From Bradyrhizobium sp. JYMT SZCCT0428 (lineage in GTDB: Bacteria > Pseudomonadota > Alphaproteobacteria > Rhizobiales > Xanthobacteraceae): a DNA stretch of 64,000 bases. The stretch is taken from positions 1 through 64,000 of the forward strand of contig NZ_JAFCLS010000042.1 of assembly GCF_018131075.1 (NCBI RefSeq), read 5' to 3'. The notes below the pieces were generated by a model. It was not told where the DNA came from and did not search any database. It was given only the letters and a program-made list of their open reading frames with translations. A program made the translations under genes and the position numbers. This document shows positions 57,919 to 64,000 of the stretch, piece after piece. Numbering within the stretch: position 1 is the first letter of the stretch; each line of letters opens with the position of its first letter.

Positions 57919-59217
57919 GTGCCAGAATCACCAGCTTCCATCCCCAATCAGACGATTGCGCGCACCGCTATCATCGCGGGTACCCTGTTTTTCTTCGCGC
58001 ATTTCGCGATGCTGATTGGCATCACCACGCCCGAGAAGTTCTACTTCGACGAAGTGCATTACGTGCCGGCGGCGCGGCAGATGCTCCTGCCCGTGATGCC
58101 GCAGCCGATGCTCAACCCGATGCATCCGCCGCTGGCCAAGCAATTCATCGCGCTGTCGATCCACACCTTCGGCGACGTGCCGCTGGGCTGGCGTTATCCA
58201 GCGGTGCTGGCAGGCGCGCTCGCCATTGTCGCGGTGTATCTGTGCGGCCTCGCATTGTTCGCGGCGCAGGGGCCGGCCATCGCCGCGAGCCTGCTCGCCT
58301 TTTTCAACCAGATGCTGTTCGTGCAATCGCGGATCGCGATGCTGGATATTTTCGCGCTGACTTTCAGCCTGTTCGCCATCGCCGCGTTCATGCACGGCTT
58401 CCGGCAGCAGCGGCCGCATCTGTGGTTCGCGCTGACCGGGCTGTGTTGCGGTTTTGCGATCGGCTGCAAATGGAGCGGGCTGTTCGTGCTCGCGGTCTGC
58501 GTCGTCATCGTGGCGGTGATCCGCCTGTTGCAAAGCTGGCGTACGCAGTTCGCCGACGGCAATGCGGACGACTGGTACCGGCCCGACCTGTGGCCCGGTT
58601 TCAAGGCCTGGCATTTCGCGGCCTGCTTCCTGCTGATGCCGGCGCTTTCCTATCTCTCGACCTTCGTCCCGCTCTACGGCCTGTCGGTCCCTGACATCAT
58701 CGAGGCGCAACGGCGGATTTTCAGCGACAACACCACGACCGCGATCGCGGGCCACACCTATATGAGTTCGTGGCCGTCCTGGCCGTTTCTGGTGCGCCCG
58801 GTCTGGTATCTGTTCGACAAGGTCGGCGACGACAGGATTTCGGCTGTGGTGTTTCTCGGCAATCCCCTGATCCTGTGGCCGGCGTTGATCGCGCTTCTGG
58901 TTTGCCTGCGCGACTGGATCGTGACGCGGCGAGCGGATGCGTTTCTGGTGCTGGCGTTCTTTGTCGGCCCGTATCTTGCCTGGGCGTTGCTGCCGCGAAC
59001 GCTCGGCTTCATCTATTATTATCTGCCGGCCGCGACCACCGCGAGCTTCGTGCTGGTCTATGCGCTCCGCCGCGGCGCCACGCCACGCTGGCTGCTATGG
59101 GCCTTTGTCGCGGTGGGGTTTGCGGGCTTCGTTGTAATGCTGCCGATCTCGGCCGCGTTCGTGGAAACATCGATGGCGACGTTCAACCGCCTGATGATTT
59201 TCCAGAACTGGATCTAA
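57919..59217 (+). CDS. Phospholipid-carrier-dependent glycosyltransferase (PMT/ArnT-like)
   Basis: The 432-aa integral membrane protein has about ten helices and the PMT-type first periplasmic loop with acidic pair YFDEVHYVPAAR (about 41-52) and HPPLAKQFIAL. A second loop carries GHTYMSSWPSWPF. Such enzymes transfer mannose or another sugar from a dolichyl/undecaprenyl phosphate donor to proteins or lipids on the outer face. The start is GTG at 57919; upstream in-frame codons lack a ribosome site. It stands alone, convergent with ompA. Confidence 0.85.
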   Translation: MPESPASIPNQTIARTAIIAGTLFFFAHFAMLIGITTPEKFYFDEVHYVPAARQMLLPVMPQPMLNPMHPPLAKQFIALSIHTFGDVPLGWRYPAVLAGALAIVAVYLCGLALFAAQGPAIAASLLAFFNQMLFVQSRIAMLDIFALTFSLFAIAAFMHGFRQQRPHLWFALTGLCCGFAIGCKWSGLFVLAVCVVIVAVIRLLQSWRTQFADGNADDWYRPDLWPGFKAWHFAACFLLMPALSYLSTFVPLYGLSVPDIIEAQRRIFSDNTTTAIAGHTYMSSWPSWPFLVRPVWYLFDKVGDDRISAVVFLGNPLILWPALIALLVCLRDWIVTRRADAFLVLAFFVGPYLAWALLPRTLGFIYYYLPAATTASFVLVYALRRGATPRWLLWAFVAVGFAGFVVMLPISAAFVETSMATFNRLMIFQNWI

Positions 59218-59232
59218 ATCCCAGACAAGCAA

Positions 59233-59260
59233 AATCCGCCCGCCGTTCCCGGCAGGCGGA
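59233..59260. terminator. Hairpin between convergent PMT and ompA genes
   Basis: ATCCGCC (59233-59239) pairs with GGCGGAT (59254-59260), with inner GCCG/CGGC pairing. It has no clear T run but sits between the two stop codons. Confidence 0.5.
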
Positions 59261-59279
59261 TCGATCACTTTAACGCGTG

Positions 59280-59912
59280 CTACTGCTTCGCGGCGGTCTT
59301 GGTATCCATGTTGACGACCTGGACGCGGCGGTTGACCGGGTCCATCGGCGCGTTCGGATCCTTCGGCCTGGTCTCGCCGTAGCCGACGGTCACGAGGTCG
59401 GAGGCGTTGAGGCCGTACTGCTCGGTGAGAAACTTCTTGATCGTATCGGCGCGGCGCTCGGAGAGGTCCTGATTATATCCGTCGCTGCCGACCGCATCTG
59501 TATGACCGGCAACCACGAAGGTCGAACCCTTCAGGCTGGCGTCCGAAAGCGCCTTGCCGAGTTCCTGCACCGCCGACATCGAGCTCTTGCTGATGTCGGC
59601 CGAATTGTAGTCGAAGCGGATTTCGAGATCGATCTTCGGCTTGGTCGCGGCGAGTTCGGCAATTTCCTGGCGCTCGCCGAGCGAGAGCGAGCGGGTTTTG
59701 CGGTTGCGCAGCGTGTCGACGAAGCTGGCTTCCTTGGCCTGGGCGGCGGTATTGACCTGCGGGCCCATCGAAAGGCTGCGGGTCGCCGACGTCGGCTTCA
59801 GCGCGTTCAGGATCTTGTCTGCCGAGACGGTCTCACCGGCAAACGCCACGCCCGCTGTCATCGACAGCACGGCGCCGAATGTCAGGATGGAAAATCCATT
59901 AAAGCGGGTCAT
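59280..59912 (-). CDS. OmpA family outer-membrane/peptidoglycan-binding protein
   Basis: The 210-aa protein has a signal peptide (MTRFNGFSILTFGAVLSMTA, cleavage near AFAGE), a variable linker and a C-terminal OmpA-like domain with FDYNSADIS, VVAGHTDAVGSDGYNQDLS and ERRADTIKKFL, where the Asp and Arg bind diaminopimelate of peptidoglycan. GAGGAAG precedes the ATG at 59912. There is no N-terminal barrel. A CRP/FNR-like palindrome lies about 95 bp upstream, placed for activation of this gene. Confidence 0.9.
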   Translation of the reverse strand: MTRFNGFSILTFGAVLSMTAGVAFAGETVSADKILNALKPTSATRSLSMGPQVNTAAQAKEASFVDTLRNRKTRSLSLGERQEIAELAATKPKIDLEIRFDYNSADISKSSMSAVQELGKALSDASLKGSTFVVAGHTDAVGSDGYNQDLSERRADTIKKFLTEQYGLNASDLVTVGYGETRPKDPNAPMDPVNRRVQVVNMDTKTAAKQ

Positions 59913-59997
59913 TGTCGTCTTCCTCACTGGTACGCCTGCCATATTGGCTGGTTGGCGGTTTGATGCTGCGACGATAAGACAGGTTCAAATCGACTAA

Positions 59998-60013
59998 TGT
60001 GATCTAGGTCACG
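59998..60013. promoter_or_regulatory. CRP/FNR-like site 1 (toward ompA)
   Basis: TGTGATCTAGGTCACG fits TGTGA-N6-TCAC(A) with one change at the end. On the minus strand a TCTTAT-like -10 (59974-59979) would start transcription near 59967, about 38-40 bases from the site centre, the spacing of a class II activated promoter driving ompA. Confidence 0.55.
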
Positions 60014-60060
60014 TTGGAAGCAGCCGGTTTCCGTTGATATGGGGTCGCTTCGGGACTCTG

Positions 60061-60099
60061 TGTGATCTAGATCACTGTGTTCCCTGCGACTTCTATAAA
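60061..60099 (+). promoter_or_regulatory. CRP/FNR-like site 2 and class II-type promoter (rightward)
   Basis: TGTGATCTAGATCAC (60061-60075) contains the perfect palindrome GTGATCTAGATCAC. TATAAA (60094-60099) follows at the distance expected of a -10 with the activator centred about 38-41 bases upstream of the start point. The centre satisfies both CRP (TGTGA-N6-TCAC) and FNR/FixK (TGAT-N4-ATCA) patterns. It reads toward 60408. Confidence 0.55.
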
Positions 60100-60407
60100 G
60101 GGCGCTTGCGAGCTCCAAAACGCAATTGTCTCGTGTTGCAGGTATCAGCGAACCCGCGCCGCTTCCCGGCTTCCTCTTTGCTGTTTGCTGGTCGCAATGC
60201 CGTCGCGTCAGCGCCGATCTGCGAACAACAAATCGGCATGATGGGCACCTAGCAAGATTCTCCACGAAGAGAATCCCAAAAGAAAATCAGAAGAAAAGGT
60301 TTGGGCAAGCAAGAGCAGGCGGACGGGTGTTTCAGTCGGTAAAGCGTCAACGTGAGTATCAAAATTATCGTAACGTTCCACCGGAACTCACGGGGTCGGC
60401 AAGTTCA
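60100..60407 (+). other. Untranslated stretch downstream of the rightward promoter; possible leader or small RNA
   Basis: There are about 300 bases between the promoter-like site and the 76-aa gene. No convincing coding frame was found; the short open frames lack ribosome sites. If the promoter is real, this is a long 5' leader or encodes a non-coding RNA. Confidence 0.35.
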
Positions 60408-60638
60408 ATGCCGACCTTGATCGGCGCGGCGATGATCGCGGCGGCAATCCTGCTGTCGACGTTCATCAACGCGCTCGGCACCCGCTATACCGCCTTCGAT
60501 GGTCCGACCGAAGAGAGCGCGTGGCTGGTCGATCGCCTGACCGGCAGCGTCTACAAATGCCGCGCCCCGGACCATGGCAAGGCGTCCTGCGAGGCGGATA
60601 TCGCAACCGGCAGCGTCCCGGACCGGCCGAAGCGATAA
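60408..60638 (+). CDS. Small membrane-anchored protein
   Basis: The 76-aa protein has one N-terminal helix (TLIGAAMIAAAILLSTFINAL) and a soluble tail with WLVDRLTGSVYKCRAPDHGK and CEADIATGSVPDRPKR. The two Cys residues could form a disulfide in the periplasm. ATG at 60408 has only a weak ribosome site. The WLVDRLTGSVYKC motif resembles small proteins found in Bradyrhizobium relatives. It lies 45 bp before the YcaQ-like gene. Function unknown. Confidence 0.6.
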   Translation: MPTLIGAAMIAAAILLSTFINALGTRYTAFDGPTEESAWLVDRLTGSVYKCRAPDHGKASCEADIATGSVPDRPKR

Positions 60639-60682
60639 TCCGGGACTCCTCCGGCGCGCGAATCCGATTACATTGCGGGACA

Positions 60683-61852
60683 ATGCCCCGCGCGACAAAA
60701 CCCCACCCCCTGACCAAGACCGAGGCCCGGCGAATCTGGCTGCGTGCCCAGCGGCTCGATACGCCTGACCCGTTCGGCGAGGGGCCAGCAGCCACTGCCG
60801 CCGCGGTGGAGCATCTCGGCTACGTGCAGATCGACACCATCAACGTGATCGAGCGCTGCCACCACCACATTCTCTTCAGCCGCATTCCCAGCTATCGGCG
60901 CGCGGACCTGCGGCAGGCCCAGAGCGTCGACAAGAGCGTGTTCGAATACTGGACCCATGCGCTGTCCTATGTGCCGTCGAAGGACTTTCGCTTCTTTGTG
61001 CCGGGCATGAAGCTGCACAAGCGCGAGGGCCATAAATGGTTCGCATCCGTCAGCCCGGCCGACACCCGCAAGGTGATGCGGCTGCTCAAGCGGGACGGCG
61101 CACTGACCATCCGCGACATCGAGGACGACGTGCTGACGGAGAAGGAGCATCTGTGGGCGAGCCGCAAGCCGTCGAAGCGCGCGCTGCAGCTGGCGTTCTA
61201 TACCGGCGCGGTCACGATCTCCGAACGCACCGGCATGCTGAAGACATATGAGCTGATGACGCGGCATTTCGGCTGGGACAAGCCGCCGAAGCCGGCATCG
61301 AACCTCGAGACGACCACCTATCTGCTCGACCGCGCCTTGCGCGCGCAGGGGCTCGTCAGCCTCGATTCGATTTGCCATCTCGATGCGCCGAGCAAGGCCG
61401 CCGTCCGCCGCCTGATCGAGGCGCGTGTCCGTCGCAAGGAGATGGTGCCGATAGAACTCGAAGGCGCGGGCAAGCAGGAACATTGGGCGCAGCCGGAGAC
61501 GCTGGAGCAAACCGCAGGCGAGGGCGATGGCGGCCTCGTGCACATCCTCTCGCCGTTCGATCCCCTCATCATCCAGCGCAAGCGCACCGAATTGTTCTTC
61601 GATTACGGCCATCGTTTCGAGGCCTATGTGCCCCGGGAAAAGCGCCTGTTCGGTTATTTCGCGCTGCCGGTCTTGGTCGGCGAAGACATCGTCGCTGCGA
61701 TCGATCTGAAGACCGACCGCAAGGAAAAGAAATTGCTGATGCAGAAATGGAACTGGGTCGGCAAGGGCGCCGCGAAGGCGCCGCGCAAGGAGCTCAAGCG
61801 CCGCATCGAGGAAGAACTGCATCGCTTCGAGCGGTTTCAACTGGCGGAGTGA
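60683..61852 (+). CDS. YcaQ/AlkZ-type winged-helix DNA glycosylase family protein
   Basis: The 389-aa protein has the tandem winged-helix layout of the HTH_42 (DUF1006) family, beginning LTKTEARRIWLRAQRLDTPD and containing VEHLGYVQIDTINVIERCHH, where the QID triplet corresponds to the catalytic QxQ/QxD motif of YcaQ/AlkX. It also has FEYWTHALSYVPSKDFR and PFDPLIIQRKRTELFF. E. coli YcaQ unhooks interstrand DNA crosslinks; AlkZ relatives are found in antibiotic clusters. The ATG at 60683 has GCGGGA upstream. It stands alone and is probably a housekeeping repair gene. Confidence 0.87.
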   Translation: MPRATKPHPLTKTEARRIWLRAQRLDTPDPFGEGPAATAAAVEHLGYVQIDTINVIERCHHHILFSRIPSYRRADLRQAQSVDKSVFEYWTHALSYVPSKDFRFFVPGMKLHKREGHKWFASVSPADTRKVMRLLKRDGALTIRDIEDDVLTEKEHLWASRKPSKRALQLAFYTGAVTISERTGMLKTYELMTRHFGWDKPPKPASNLETTTYLLDRALRAQGLVSLDSICHLDAPSKAAVRRLIEARVRRKEMVPIELEGAGKQEHWAQPETLEQTAGEGDGGLVHILSPFDPLIIQRKRTELFFDYGHRFEAYVPREKRLFGYFALPVLVGEDIVAAIDLKTDRKEKKLLMQKWNWVGKGAAKAPRKELKRRIEEELHRFERFQLAE

Positions 61853-61986
61853 AGCGCAGCCATTGCGTCCCGCGCATTGCCCCCATCCGATTGCGGATGC
61901 GCTGCTCCCGCAAATCGGATTGACACCGGTTTGCCAATGCTCAAAACCCCGGCAACAGCAACAACAAACGGCCCGGGAACAAACTT

Positions 61987-63269
61987 ATGAGCCTTGCCAC
62001 CACGTCAGTCGCCGCCGACGGCGCCAGCAGCGACATCGAAACCTCGACCATCCGCACGATCTCATGGCGGCTCATTCCATTCCTGATCCTGGCCTATTTC
62101 TTCTCCTATCTCGACCGCGTCAATCTCGGCTTCGCCGCGCTCACCATGAACGCGGAACTGAAATTCACGCCGCTGATCTTCGCCTGGGGCGCCGGCATCT
62201 TCTTCATCGGTTATTTCATCTTCGAGGTGCCGAGCAACCTCGCGCTGGAAAGATTCGGCGCCAGCCGCTGGATCGCCCGCATCATGGTGACCTGGGGCAT
62301 CATCTCGGCGGCGATGGCGCTGGTGAGTGGCGAACTGAGTTTTTACGTGCTGCGCTTTCTGCTTGGCGTCGCCGAAGCCGGCTTCTTTCCCGGCATCATT
62401 CTCTATCTGACCTATTGGTATCCGGCGGAATATCGCGCGCGGTTCCTCGCCGCGTTTGCGATCGCCGTTCCCGTCTCCACCGTGATCGGCGCGCCGATCT
62501 CGGGCCTGCTGCTCGGGCTCGACGGCATGATGGGGCTGAAGGGCTGGCAGTGGCTGTTCATTCTCGAGGGCATTCCTTCGGTGCTGCTCGGCATCGTCAC
62601 CTGGTTCTATCTCACCGACAGACCGGAGAAGGCGGACTGGCTGACACCGGAACAGAAGGCGTGGCTGGCGGCAAAGCTGCAGGCGGAGATCGCGACCAAG
62701 CAGGCGGCAAAGCACCTGACGCTCGGGCAGGCGCTGTCGTCGCCGAAGGTGCTCATGCTGAGCATCGTCTATTTCGGCTTCGTCGGTGCGCTCTACGGCA
62801 TGCAGTTCTGGCTGCCGCAGATCGTGAAAGCATTCGGCCTCAGCAATGCGCAGACCGGTTTCGTCACCGCGATCCCGTTCCTGTTCGGCACCATCGCGAT
62901 GATCCTGTGGGCGCGGCACTCCGACGCCACGCGCGAACGCGTCGCCCATGTCGGTGGGCCGCTGCTGCTCACCGCCGTCGCCCTCGGCGCCTCCAGCTAC
63001 ATCACCGATCCCGTCACGACGATGGTGCTGCTGACGATCGCCGCGATCGGCGTCTTCTGTACGTTTGCGGTGTTCTGGACGTTGCCGACGGCGTGCACCT
63101 CGCGGGTTTTGGCGGGCCGTATCTGGTCGGCTGGGTCAAGGAGGCTACCGGGAGCACGTCGACGGGCTTGCTGGTGCTCTCCCTGCTGCCGCTTGCGGCG
63201 GGGCTTTTGGTGTTCCTCGGAGGGCACGATACCAAGACCGAGTTCGGCGGGGCAGGGCAGGGGAAATAG
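61987..63269 (+). pseudogene. MFS anion:cation-symporter family transporter with internal deletion and frameshift
   Basis: The first 360 or so residues are a typical ACS-family MFS carrier: FFSYLDRVNLGFAALTM, GIFFIGYFIFEVPSNLALER, RFLLGVAEAGFFPGIILYLT. At about 63093-63098 the sequence jumps from FWTLPTA to LAGFGGPYLVGWVKEATG in another frame, ending at 63267-63269. About 20 residues expected in between (the FLSG-to-INSIGN segment in this family) are missing, so this is a deletion of roughly 60 bases plus a frame change, not a single-base slip. Without it the last two helices are mistranslated and the frame runs on to 63423. Such carriers usually import organic acids. Confidence 0.85.
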
Positions 63270-63276
63270 CCCGCGC

Positions 63277-63394
63277 CGTCGCCCCTGCGAACGCAGGGGC
63301 CATACGCCGCGGCCTCGGGAAAGGGCACGCGGCCAATGGTCTTCCGCCTCATCGGCATTTGTGGCTATGGGCCCCTGCGTTCGCAGGGGCGACG
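63277..63394. repeat. Dispersed hairpin element with 13-bp terminal inverted repeats (copy 2)
   Basis: Ends CGTCGCCCCTGCG (63277-63289) and CGCAGGGGCGACG (63382-63394) are perfect inverted repeats and differ from copy 1 (183-326) by one base. Both ends form their own CCCCTGCG/CGCAGGGG hairpins, and a GGGCCATA/TATGGGCC pair sits inside. It lies just after the MFS gene. No ORF is inside. Confidence 0.75.
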
Positions 63395-63436
63395 GGAAAG
63401 TTGGGCTCCTTAATTCCCGTTAACTCACGAATTGGT

Positions 63437-63480
63437 GTTCACTGACGAATATTGACATTCGTCAGTGAACATTCAATAAT
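63437..63480 (+). promoter_or_regulatory. RND efflux promoter with 14-bp-arm operator
   Basis: GTTCACTGACGAAT (63437-63450) and ATTCGTCAGTGAAC (63457-63470) are perfect inverted repeats with a six-base loop. TTGACA (63452-63457) lies in the centre, and AATAAT (63475-63480) is 17 bases downstream. A TetR/AcrR-type dimer bound here would occlude the -35 box. The regulator gene is not in the window. Confidence 0.75.
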
Positions 63481-63511
63481 CTTCATCGGTATGTAGCCGA
63501 TGGAGAAACCG

Positions 63512-64000
63512 ATGTTCGCCCGATCCATTTTTTCCAGCTATTACAAGCTCTTGACCGGAGCGATGCTGGCGTTGGCGGTGTTCACGCTGACCGGCTGCAA
63601 TGAAAAGGCGGCCGAAAAAGCCCCTCCCGGGCGTCCAGTTCTGGTCGCCACCGTGCATTATGAGGCGGAAACGCCGGAACGCAGCTTTGTTGGCACCATC
63701 AGGCCCCGGATCGAGACCGACATGGGTTTCCGGGTCCCGGGCAAGGTCGCCAAGCGCCTCGTGGAAGTCGGCCAGACCGTTGATGTCGGCCAGCCGCTCG
63801 CCACCCTCGATGAAGTCGATCTGAAGCTGCAGGCCGAGCAGTCCGAAGCGGAATACCGCGCCGCGACCGGCGTGCTGGCGCAGGCCTCCGCGTCCGAGCA
63901 GCGCGCCAAGGATCTGCGCGCCAAGGGCTGGACCACGGACGCGCAGATGGATCAGAGCCGCGCCGCTGCCGATGAGGCCCGCGCGCGCTTTTATCGTGCC
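63512..64000 (+). CDS. RND efflux periplasmic adaptor (membrane fusion) lipoprotein, 3' truncated by window
   Basis: The 163 visible residues begin with a lipoprotein signal (hydrophobic LTGAMLALAVFTLTGC, Cys at about 28-29 as lipid site). They continue into the HlyD/AcrA biotinyl-lipoyl-like domain (TPERSFVGTIRPRIETDMGF, VPGKVAKRLVEVGQTVDVGQ, LATLDEVDLKLQAEQSEAE) and the start of the alpha-hairpin. This is the adaptor linking an RND pump to TolC. GGAG six bases upstream favours ATG at 63512; ATG at 63500 is the alternative. The pump gene should follow beyond the window. Confidence 0.9.
   Translation, partial: MFARSIFSSYYKLLTGAMLALAVFTLTGCNEKAAEKAPPGRPVLVATVHYEAETPERSFVGTIRPRIETDMGFRVPGKVAKRLVEVGQTVDVGQPLATLDEVDLKLQAEQSEAEYRAATGVLAQASASEQRAKDLRAKGWTTDAQMDQSRAAADEARARFYRA

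Noticed and set aside
60034..60252. 72-codon frame starting inside the CRP/FNR-like region
   Set aside because: It crosses the proposed operator and promoter, lacks a ribosome site and has no family resemblance.
60668..61840. 390-codon frame antisense to the YcaQ-like gene
   Set aside because: Shadow frame; the sense strand has a clear family match.

Overview
The window looks like a chromosomal segment of an alphaproteobacterium of the Bradyrhizobium / Nitrobacteraceae type. The evidence is high G+C, a rhizobial PmtA phospholipid methyltransferase, PhyR/EcfG-style stress promoters (GGAAC-N16-CGTT), several small proteins of a kind I associate with Bradyrhizobium, and dispersed hairpin elements with perfect terminal inverted repeats. 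This placement is inferred from gene content, not from a phylogenetic marker.

Layout. 0.3-2.7 kb: flagellar hook genes fliK-flgD on the minus strand. 3.1-5.4 kb: mnmA, pmtA and a small secreted protein. 5.5 kb: elongator tRNA-Met with its own promoter. 5.7-15.5 kb: an amino/keto-acid catabolic cluster. It has a GntR regulator, an Asp/Glu-type racemase, a D-amino-acid-dehydrogenase-like flavoprotein, a ThDP enzyme, an aminotransferase, RidA, a 2-hydroxyacid dehydrogenase and a divergent polar amino-acid ABC importer. Two of its genes are broken. 15.8-18.5 kb: a hypothetical protein, a YeiH-type transporter and two small proteins. 18.4-31 kb: an oxygenase region with SDR, outer-membrane protein, TetR, ferredoxin, cytochrome P450, a TctC-type binding protein, LacI, SDR, Baeyer-Villiger monooxygenase, VOC, CMD and DOPA-dioxygenase-like genes. 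It reads as alcohol -> ketone -> lactone chemistry on an alicyclic or terpenoid-like substrate. 31-35 kb: a MetE-like enzyme, a GH13 glucosidase and a GT4 glycosyltransferase. 36-39 kb: a triple-GAF/GGDEF/EAL c-di-GMP protein carrying a frameshift. 39-43 kb: MarR, enoyl-CoA hydratase, GMC oxidoreductase and hemE.

43-54 kb is rich in general-stress genes: katE, csbD, two paralogous iron-permease-like membrane proteins, a PhnA-like membrane protein, two very small hydrophobic proteins (28 and 22 aa) and other short ORFs. EcfG-like promoters precede several of them. 54-60 kb holds a VOC protein, a GST, a FecR/autotransporter pair, a membrane mannosyltransferase and an OmpA protein. Upstream of ompA are two CRP/FNR-like palindromes, each placed like a class II activator site for a divergent promoter. 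60-64 kb holds a YcaQ-type protein, an MFS transporter missing about 20 conserved residues, and the start of an RND efflux operon with a 14-bp-arm operator over its -35 box.

Four genes are interrupted: aminotransferase (frameshift), ABC binding protein (amber codon), GAF-GGDEF-EAL (frameshift) and MFS transporter (internal deletion plus frameshift). They may be real decay or errors in the sequence; reads or relatives would decide. No CRISPR array, rRNA, intact integrase or IS transposase was seen.
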